Positions 7,890 to 12,798 of a stretch of 12,798 nucleotides of DNA are shown here, piece after piece (position 1 is the stretch's first letter; each line of letters opens with the position of its first letter). The stretch is from positions 1 through 12,798 of the forward strand of contig CAMBYJ010000024.1 in NCBI GenBank assembly GCA_945872015.1, read 5' to 3'. Source of the stretch: Chitinophaga pinensis (GTDB lineage: Bacteria > Bacteroidota > Bacteroidia > AKYH767-A > OLB10). The translations under genes were made by a program, and so were the position numbers. Under the pieces are notes generated by a model, which had not been told where the DNA came from, ran no database searches, and was given only the letters and a program-made list of their open reading frames with translations.

Positions 7890-9196
7890 TACTCTTCCTT
7901 AGCAAAAAGTTCTTCTTTCGGCACAACCTTAACAACATCACCGTCTTTTAATGATTTCGAAATTGCTCTGAAAGGAGACGTTACTACTTGATCTGCATTT
8001 GTTAATCCTTCTAAAATCTGAATATTCATATTATCCTGAATACCTGTTTTAACAAACTTCATTTTTACTTTTCCATCTGCAAAAACGAATACACATTCTT
8101 TCACTTTAGCATTTGATACTTCGGTTACTTTTTTATCTTGCGACTTAACAGAATCACGTGTAGTAACAGCAGCAATTGGCACCGACAAAACGTTAGCAAC
8201 ACGATTAGTGATGATATCGATAGTAGTTGACATTCCTGGACGAAACGGACTAAAATCGGCAGACTTGCCTTCTAACAAATCCTGATACGACTCACGTAAA
8301 ATTCTTGCTTTAACAGTATAGTTCGTTACTTGGTCGGTAGATTGAACACCAGATACTGAAGCAGAATTAGCTACTTCTGTTACTACCCCTTTGAACTTTC
8401 TTCCAAGGTAAGCATCAATTTCAATTTCTGCAGTATCGCCTCTAGAAACACGAACGATATCACTTTCACTTACATCAACACTCACTTCCATTTCATTCAG
8501 ATTTGCCAAACGCATAATCTCTGTACCTTCCATCATATTTGTCCCAACAACACGCTCTCCTTTTTCCTTACTCAACTTAGAAACTGTTCCATCAACAGGA
8601 GCATAAATATTAGTTTTATTCAAATTCTCTTTTGATTCCTTTAAACTTGCTTGCGAACTTTTGATAGTAAACTCCGAAGAAGCAATCGCCATTCTTGCAG
8701 CATCTACTTCTGCTTTTGCAACTTCATAGGCCGATTTTATTGATTCAAAATCCTGCGCAGAAATTACTTTATCATCGTATAACTTTTTATTACGATTATA
8801 GGTTAACTCTGCCTTTTGTAATTGTGATTCAGCTTGTGTTAATCGCGACTTACTACTTGATAAATTAGCTACTGATCCATTAACTGCAGCTTGCGCACGA
8901 TCGAGACTTGACAAATAAATTTCAGGATTGATTTGACAAAGCAAAGTTCCTTTTTTAACAACGTCACCTTCTTTCACATATAGCTCTACTATTTCTCCCG
9001 ACACATCGGCTGAAATTTTTATTTCTTTTTCAGGTTGTACTTTCCCACTTGCAGAAACTGTTTCTACGATATCGCGCTTAGCAGCAGATTCAACACTGAT
9101 TTTAGTTGCATCGTTAGAGCCAATCCACCCAGCTTTTTTTGCTACAACTAATCCAATAACTATTATAACAATCGCAATTCCTATTTTCTTTTTCAT
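7889..9196 (-). CDS. Periplasmic adaptor (membrane fusion) protein of the HlyD/MacA/RND type
   Basis: 435-residue adaptor that would bridge an inner-membrane pump to a TolC-type duct. Residues about 5-19 are a single N-terminal membrane anchor. The first half of the split lipoyl domain is at about 58-90 (KISADVSGEIVELYVKEGDVV). A long alpha-hairpin rich in Ala, Ser, Lys and Glu spans about 97-195. The second lipoyl half is NIYAPVDGTVSKL (196-208). A beta-barrel (about 235-335) and a membrane-proximal domain (about 336-425) follow. This order fits MacA-like adaptors of ABC exporters or RND adaptors; sequence alone does not decide which. It starts 11 bases after the tolC-like gene, and its stop overlaps the tsaB start. 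No pump gene follows, since tsaB comes next, so its inner-membrane partner must be encoded elsewhere. Confidence 0.92.
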   Translation of the reverse strand: MKKKIGIAIVIIVIGLVVAKKAGWIGSNDATKISVESAAKRDIVETVSASGKVQPEKEIKISADVSGEIVELYVKEGDVVKKGTLLCQINPEIYLSSLDRAQAAVNGSVANLSSSKSRLTQAESQLQKAELTYNRNKKLYDDKVISAQDFESIKSAYEVAKAEVDAARMAIASSEFTIKSSQASLKESKENLNKTNIYAPVDGTVSKLSKEKGERVVGTNMMEGTEIMRLANLNEMEVSVDVSESDIVRVSRGDTAEIEIDAYLGRKFKGVVTEVANSASVSGVQSTDQVTNYTVKARILRESYQDLLEGKSADFSPFRPGMSTTIDIITNRVANVLSVPIAAVTTRDSVKSQDKKVTEVSNAKVKECVFVFADGKVKMKFVKTGIQDNMNIQILEGLTNADQVVTSPFRAISKSLKDGDVVKVVPKEELFAKEE

Positions 9197-9207
9197 ACGA
9201 TAAAATG

Positions 9208-10641
9208 TTAGAATGCAAGCGGGTTGCCTGCATAAAAATCAAGTATTTTAATTTTAAATATCAAATCAAATTTTGCTTGTAGTAAATCTACCTTACCACG
9301 AGTTAGGTTATTCGTAGCCGTTAGAAACTCCAGCGAACTAGTTAATCCAGCGTTATATCTTTTCTCAGCATACTTGTAAGCTTCATCAAGTGCAGTAACA
9401 CTTTTATCTAATGCCTGATATTTTTTCTGAGCTGCATTTACATCTGCAACTGCTTGTTGTACACTTTTAAAAACTGTATTCTTTGCTTGTTGTGAATTTG
9501 TTTCGGCGGATAGCAAATTCAATTTTGCATTACTTACTCTATAACGCGAAGAAAAACCGTTGAAGATTGGGATACTCAAGCTAACTCCCACTGCCCTCGT
9601 TACATTATTATCAAATTGCGTGGATAGTGGCGTTTTTACAAAATCTGTTTTGAATGTTGGCGCCAACACATCTTCACCGGATGTTGTAATATACCCAGTA
9701 GGAAAAAAACCTAGATATTGCGGAGTACCATCAGGATTGCGTGTTGTACTCGAATAACCAGAGGCCAATGAACCAAACATAGTTATGCGAGGCATATAAC
9801 TTCCTCTTGCAATGCTAACCGAAGTTGAGGCACTTGCTTCTTTGAAGTTAGCACTTTTAATTTCTGGCAAGTGTGATAATGCTAATTGAAATAACTCATC
9901 TGCTGTTATATTTATCACAGATGAAGTTGGAATGTCTACTTGTGGTGTAACAATATCGAAATTAGCAACACTATCTAATTCCAGTAATTGAGCGAGTGAT
10001 AACCGAGCAATTGTATTTTGGTTTTCAGCTGTTATATTATTTAGTTCTTCATTTGCTAATTGCGATTCAGCATCCAATAAATTTCCTTGTGTCATAGCTC
10101 CAGCATCGGCCATAGACTTTGTTCTATCGCGCTGACGTTTGGATTCGTTTACTCTTGCTTGCGTTAATTTGTATTGTTCTTTAGTATATAAGAATTGCAA
10201 GTATGCAGAAACAACACTCAAGGAAATATCATTTTGGATTTTCTTTAAATCGTTTTGCCCAGCCATGAAATTCAGTTTGCTTTGCTTGAGCGTATTTTGC
10301 AATTGAAAGCCGTTAAAGATTGTTATATTAGAACTTAGCGAAGGATTAATCGATTTGATTTCAGCATTTGTAAAGGTGTATGAAAACGGGTCTACTGATC
10401 GTCCCCAGTTAAAGCTTCCATTACCTGATGCATTTAGTGTTGGAAAGAAAGAATAAAAACTCTGATTAACAGTATTCTCTTGCGATTGTGTAGATATGTA
10501 TTGTTGCTTAACTGATAAATTATTTTGCACGGCATAATCGACACATTCTTGCAAACTCCATTGCTTTTGCGAAAAACCGCTTATCGGATAAAGGAGCAAT
10601 AAAAGCAGCAACAAATAAAACGACCGATAACTAACTTTCAT
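9208..10641 (-). CDS. TolC-family outer-membrane efflux protein
   Basis: 477-residue outer-membrane channel-tunnel subunit. A Sec signal peptide with a run of eight leucines covers about residues 1-25 (ending GFSQ). The mature start WSLQECVDYAVQNNLSVKQQ is the classic Bacteroidota TolC opening. Two outer-membrane-efflux (OEP) repeats of about 200 residues follow, rich in long Ala/Gln/Asn/Lys helices. The second contains the RAVGVSLSIPIFNGFSSRYRV strand-turn, and the first a related SNITIFNGFQLQNTL. I place the start at the ATG at 10641. An upstream in-frame TTG at 10662 would add seven residues (LRANNLF) before the signal peptide, but that TTG falls inside the -7 promoter box and so would not be transcribed from it. 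First gene of the tolC-adaptor-tsaB(-msrA) run. Confidence 0.94.
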   Translation of the reverse strand: MKVSYRSFYLLLLLLLLYPISGFSQKQWSLQECVDYAVQNNLSVKQQYISTQSQENTVNQSFYSFFPTLNASGNGSFNWGRSVDPFSYTFTNAEIKSINPSLSSNITIFNGFQLQNTLKQSKLNFMAGQNDLKKIQNDISLSVVSAYLQFLYTKEQYKLTQARVNESKRQRDRTKSMADAGAMTQGNLLDAESQLANEELNNITAENQNTIARLSLAQLLELDSVANFDIVTPQVDIPTSSVINITADELFQLALSHLPEIKSANFKEASASTSVSIARGSYMPRITMFGSLASGYSSTTRNPDGTPQYLGFFPTGYITTSGEDVLAPTFKTDFVKTPLSTQFDNNVTRAVGVSLSIPIFNGFSSRYRVSNAKLNLLSAETNSQQAKNTVFKSVQQAVADVNAAQKKYQALDKSVTALDEAYKYAEKRYNAGLTSSLEFLTATNNLTRGKVDLLQAKFDLIFKIKILDFYAGNPLAF

Positions 10642-10659
10642 AAATAAATTATTTGCTCG

Positions 10660-10667
10660 CAAAGTTA
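10660..10667 (-). promoter_or_regulatory. -7 box of the tolC-adaptor-tsaB operon
   Basis: Minus-strand TAACTTTG matches TAnnTTTG, 18 bases before the ATG at 10641, so transcription should begin near 10654. No clear TTG -33 box is present 17-23 bases upstream. Its place between a terminator for the upstream operon and the start of a new gene run supports it. Confidence 0.55.
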
Positions 10668-10706
10668 AGTAAAGGGTTTGATATAAATTGTTAAAGTTAG
10701 GGCAAT

Positions 10707-10734
10707 AAAAAAGCGGGCTTTATAAGACCCGCTT
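10707..10734 (-). terminator. Intrinsic terminator of the sigma/anti-sigma-protease operon
   Basis: On the minus strand AAGCGGG (10734-10728) pairs with CCCGCTT (10717-10711) around a 10-base loop (TCTTATAAAG) that can partly extend the stem with one bulge. A T-run (TTTTTT, 10712-10707) follows. It begins 21 bases beyond the protease-gene stop and insulates the next minus-strand operon. Confidence 0.85.
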
Positions 10735-10755
10735 AATTTGTATCATTTGATATTC

Positions 10756-11856
10756 TTAGTTGAATACTCTTACCATAAAAACAACTTCCTTAAGTCGTTT
10801 AATTTGAGTTGCTCTATCTACACCAATCAATAATTTATTGGCTGGAAGAAGTATCGCATTATCATCATTTTTAGAATTAATATAATCGTTAATCCATTTC
10901 GATTTCACAGCAAACGAAGCACCTTCGACCGATTCATTTTTTCCACTGATAATTCCAATTAAATTACCTTGATTATCGAATAATGGACCGCCAGAGTTAC
11001 CTGGATTAACAGGAATACTAATTTGGTATGCAGTTGTATCACCTTCGAAACCTGTGTAAGAGCTGATAGAACCATCTCCAAAAACTAAATCTTCGCGAGG
11101 GAAACCAAGTGTAAAAACTTTTTCGCCTGGATCAGAAATAGATTTCTTTAGAGCAAATGGAATTTCTTTAAAGCCTGGAAAGCTATCTTCTTTTATTTTA
11201 AGCATTGCCAAATCAAGCGACTTATCTGAATACACTACTTCTGCTTGCAGCTGACCAACAGATTCGTTGCTGATATAAATTTGTTTCGCATCTTGAACTA
11301 CGTGATAGCTAGTTAAAACATAACCATCTTTCGTAATTGCGAATCCAGTTCCTGTAAATTGCTTAAGCTCTCCTTTCACATCATCGGCATTTATTCCTTT
11401 GATGATTTCTTTCTGATTCTTTTTAATCTTTTCTACCTCACGACGTAATTCGCGGTAGGCGTTTTGATTTTTTGAAGAGCCATTACCAAATATCCAAAGT
11501 GACAAAGAAACAGCACTTAATAAGAAGATACTGATTGCTGCTGCAATTGAAAAATAACTTCTTTCCTTTCCAAATATAACTTTTGTTGCCTTACCTGACT
11601 TAACTACTTTTAATGGTGCAGGCGCGTTGAATAAGTCGTATTCTACCTCTTCGTGAATGCGTTCTATTTTCTTTTTAAGAGCTAAGCGTTCGCGGTAATT
11701 TTCAAAAGCGTTTTTAAGTGATAAAAAATCATTTACTGATGCTAACATTTGAGGGTCATTCTCTAACCATTGCTCAAAAATGCGAAGCTCCTCGGGAGTT
11801 AATTCCCCGAAACAGTACCTTTCTATAATCTCATCAATCTCTCTGGAGTTCTTCAT
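10756..11856 (-). CDS. Anti-sigma factor fused to an HtrA-like periplasmic serine protease
   Basis: 366-residue, single-pass membrane protein. Residues 1-60 (IDEIIERYCFGELTPEELRIFEQWL, then Asp-Pro) resemble the cytoplasmic N-terminus of FecR-type anti-sigma factors; no zinc HxxxCxxC motif is seen. Residues about 102-123 are one membrane segment, after a Lys/Arg-rich stretch that predicts N-in, C-out. Residues 130-155 are a charged helical linker. From about 165 to 328 runs a trypsin-like S1C (HtrA/DegP-like) domain: TGTGFAITKDGYVLTSYHVV with His185, SLDLAML with Asp215, and NPGNSGGPLF with Ser288, a complete triad. There is no PDZ domain after it, only about 40 residues ending in VFMVRVFN. 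The start overlaps the ECF sigma gene by 23 bases, so the two are co-expressed as a sigma/regulator pair. I infer that envelope signals act through the protease domain, but whether it cuts itself, another regulator or misfolded proteins is unknown. Confidence 0.88.
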   Translation of the reverse strand: MKNSREIDEIIERYCFGELTPEELRIFEQWLENDPQMLASVNDFLSLKNAFENYRERLALKKKIERIHEEVEYDLFNAPAPLKVVKSGKATKVIFGKERSYFSIAAAISIFLLSAVSLSLWIFGNGSSKNQNAYRELRREVEKIKKNQKEIIKGINADDVKGELKQFTGTGFAITKDGYVLTSYHVVQDAKQIYISNESVGQLQAEVVYSDKSLDLAMLKIKEDSFPGFKEIPFALKKSISDPGEKVFTLGFPREDLVFGDGSISSYTGFEGDTTAYQISIPVNPGNSGGPLFDNQGNLIGIISGKNESVEGASFAVKSKWINDYINSKNDDNAILLPANKLLIGVDRATQIKRLKEVVFMVRVFN

Positions 11857-12430
11857 TGGTTACTAATCCGTTATTAAAGACTTCGAAAAAACTCTTCTTG
11901 AGCCTTTTCAAACATTTATACTTTTGATTTTTTGCATTATCTGCATTTGTATATCCAAATTTCTGCGTGATTTCTTCCATACTGTTACCATTGATGTAAA
12001 AATCTTTGAGAATAGATCTGCATGGTTCGCCTAATTGTTCGAGGGCCTGATTCATTGCGTAGAATTGCTCTTCGCGTTCGTCCGTTTTATCTTCCTCGAT
12101 TGGGAGATAGTCTTCACTATCATTCAACTCTTCAGTAGTAAAACGCGATTTACGTTTTAGCTGCTTAAGCCAAAGGCGGCGACCAATTGAATATAAGAAC
12201 GTTTTAATGCTACAGTTTAATTCAAATCCATCCTGCTTTAGCTTCTCACAAAAAACAATAATTGTTTCCTGATAAGTATCCTTCGCTTCTTGCAGGGAGC
12301 CACCGTTATTTAAAATGAAACTTACTACGGTTTGATAATTCTGACGATAAACTACTTTAAGTGTTTTATCATCTCCTGCCTGGAGTAGTTCCAATACTTG
12401 AATTTCGGCAACAGGTTGAACCTGATTCAT
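11834..12430 (-). CDS. ECF-type RNA polymerase sigma factor
   Basis: 198-residue sigma-70-family factor of the extracytoplasmic-function class, with regions 2 and 4 only. Region 2 covers about 23-95: LKVVYRQNYQTVVSFIL, then the region 2.2 helix KDTYQETIIVFCEKLK, then the -10-recognition segment IKTFLYSIGRRLWLKQLKRK. An acidic linker (100-122) precedes region 4 at about 126-182 (QALEQLGEPCRSILKDFY, MEEITQKFGYTNADNAKNQK, then CLKRLKK), whose helix-turn-helix would read the -35 element. The stop TGA lies inside the start of the anti-sigma-protease gene, which fits translational coupling of a sigma/anti-sigma pair. Upstream GGGTTAC motifs suggest autoregulation. Target genes beyond the divergent lipoprotein cannot be told from this window. 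Confidence 0.93.
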   Translation of the reverse strand: MNQVQPVAEIQVLELLQAGDDKTLKVVYRQNYQTVVSFILNNGGSLQEAKDTYQETIIVFCEKLKQDGFELNCSIKTFLYSIGRRLWLKQLKRKSRFTTEELNDSEDYLPIEEDKTDEREEQFYAMNQALEQLGEPCRSILKDFYINGNSMEEITQKFGYTNADNAKNQKYKCLKRLKKSFFEVFNNGLVTNEELQRD

Positions 12431-12441
12431 GCTGGTTTGTC

Positions 12442-12471
12442 TTTAATTCGATTTATTGTAAAAGGTAACCC
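12442..12471 (-). promoter_or_regulatory. Candidate ECF promoter of the sigma-factor gene
   Basis: On the minus strand GGGTTAC (12471-12465) is followed after exactly 16 bases by AATTAAA (12448-12442). The same arrangement, GGGTTAC-N16-TATTAAG, occurs in front of the divergent lipoprotein gene. If these are -35 and -10 elements, transcription starts near 12435, leaving only about five bases before the sigma ATG at 12430. Inferred from pattern only. Confidence 0.5.
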
Positions 12472-12518
12472 TTATTAAAAGCAAATGTCAGCAATTATTT
12501 TTTAGTAACCCTCATTAA
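12465..12518 (-). repeat. Pair of 14-bp direct repeats, 40 bases apart, upstream of the sigma gene
   Basis: Plus-strand GTAACCCTTATTAA (12465-12478) and GTAACCCTCATTAA (12505-12518) agree at 13 of 14 positions. Their starts are 40 bases apart, close to four helical turns. Read toward the sigma gene they are TTAATRAGGGTTAC. They could be two sigma-recognition elements (only the proximal one has ATTAA 16 bases on) or a pair of operators for another regulator. Confidence 0.65.
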
Positions 12519-12582
12519 GTTTCAATTTTCAATGTTGATTTTCAATTGTTTAAGAAATATTTTCAAAAACCGAGAAAAAATT

Positions 12583-12612
12583 GGGTTACTAAAATTTAAT
12601 TGGGGTATTAAG
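12583..12612 (+). promoter_or_regulatory. Candidate ECF promoter of the divergent lipoprotein gene
   Basis: GGGTTAC (12583-12589), 16 bases, then TATTAAG (12606-12612), giving a predicted start near 12618 and a leader of about 28 bases to the ATG at 12646. A primary-sigma alternative (TAAGTTTA, 12616-12623) has no TTG at usable distance. The motif matches the one before the sigma gene, in the opposite orientation. Confidence 0.5.
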
Positions 12613-12645
12613 CTGTAAGTTTAACCAAAATCAAAAACAAACAAA

Positions 12646-12798
12646 ATGAAAAAATTATTCACATTCTTTGCTGTTGCAACTTTCGTTGTTGCATTATCAT
12701 CTTGCGGTGGAGCAAAAACTGAAGAAGTAACTGCTACTGAAGAAGTAACTGCTACTGAAGAAATGCCAGCTGAAATGCCAGCTACAGAGTCAACTGAC
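12646..12798 (+). CDS. Small repeat-bearing lipoprotein (partial, runs off the right edge)
   Basis: The first 51 codons of a gene with no stop before the window ends. MKKLFTFFAVATFVVALSSC is a clear lipoprotein signal with lipobox LSSC and Cys20. The exported part begins GGAKT and is low in complexity: two copies of EEVTAT (residues 26-37), then EEMPAEMPATESTD. It is therefore acidic, Thr/Ala/Glu-rich and probably disordered. The ATG follows an A-rich leader (AAACAAACAAA), usual for strongly expressed Bacteroidota genes. No function can be assigned. Divergence from the sigma factor and the shared GGGTTAC motif suggest it is a target of that sigma factor, perhaps an envelope protein whose state is sensed. 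Confidence 0.85.
   Translation, partial: MKKLFTFFAVATFVVALSSCGGAKTEEVTATEEVTATEEMPAEMPATESTD
12721..12783 (+). repeat. Short in-frame tandem repeats in the lipoprotein gene
   Basis: An 18-base unit (GAAGAAGTAACTGCTACT) occurs twice without mismatch at 12721-12738 and 12739-12756. A 12-base unit (GAAATGCCAGCT) then occurs twice at 12760-12771 and 12772-12783. Both units are multiples of three, so changes in copy number would lengthen or shorten the acidic linker without breaking the frame. Confidence 0.9.

Noticed and set aside
9560..9757. Open frame of 65 codons on the plus strand.
   Set aside because: Antisense to the tolC-like gene, with no support.
10756..11856. Reading this gene as an ordinary DegP/HtrA chaperone-protease.
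   Set aside because: It has a cytoplasmic FecR-like N-terminus, a mid-protein membrane segment, no PDZ domain and an overlapping sigma gene, none of which fit DegP.
11858..11866. GGTTACTAA, similar to the GGGTTAC motif, near the sigma/anti-sigma junction.
   Set aside because: It lies within the coding end of the sigma gene, lacks the third G and the spaced ATTAA, and points away from the downstream gene.
12525..12567. Three near-identical ATTTTCAAT/A copies in the sigma-lipoprotein intergenic region.
   Set aside because: Uneven spacing (13 and 21 bases) in very AT-rich DNA; chance recurrence is likely.

Overview
The window looks like chromosomal DNA from a member of the Bacteroidota. The evidence is AT-rich sequence, few Shine-Dalgarno sites, A-rich stretches before starts, TAnnTTTG-type -7 promoter boxes at several starts, lipoproteins with CKPD-like sorting residues, a FadL/SGNH lipoprotein pair, and an ECF sigma factor paired with a FecR-like anti-sigma N-terminus. 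A chitinophagal or sphingobacterial lineage is a guess from protein flavour only. I see no tRNA, rRNA, CRISPR array, transposon or phage gene. No intergenic gap exceeds about 220 bases.

Layout. Bases 1-2411 (minus) hold most of sucA, the E1 subunit of 2-oxoglutarate dehydrogenase, with its C-terminus beyond the left edge. Bases 2502-5058 (minus) are an overlapping pair: a FadL/OmpP1-type outer-membrane channel followed by an SGNH/GDSL-type lipoprotein that appears to have lost its catalytic serine. A divergent promoter region separates this pair from lhgO (plus, 5209-6429), an L-2-hydroxyglutarate oxidase whose product is the substrate of SucA. A terminator usable in both directions separates lhgO from a minus-strand run reading tolC-like gene, HlyD/RND-type adaptor, tsaB, msrA (10641 down to 6484). 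These join an outer-membrane efflux duct and its periplasmic adaptor (with no inner-membrane pump in view), a tRNA t6A-modification subunit and a lipoprotein methionine sulfoxide reductase.

The right end is the most interesting part. An ECF sigma factor (11834-12430) overlaps by 23 bases a gene (10756-11856) encoding one membrane protein with a FecR-like anti-sigma N-terminus, a single membrane segment, a charged helical linker and a complete HtrA-like trypsin-fold protease with an intact His-Asp-Ser triad. Divergent from it starts a small repeat-bearing lipoprotein (12646 to the right edge). The 215-base space between them carries GGGTTAC motifs pointing both ways. In two of three cases ATTAA sits at the same spacing downstream, as expected if this sigma factor drives both itself and the lipoprotein. 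I propose a self-contained envelope-sensing unit in which the anti-sigma factor carries its own periplasmic protease. This is inference from architecture and motifs and has not been compared with databases.
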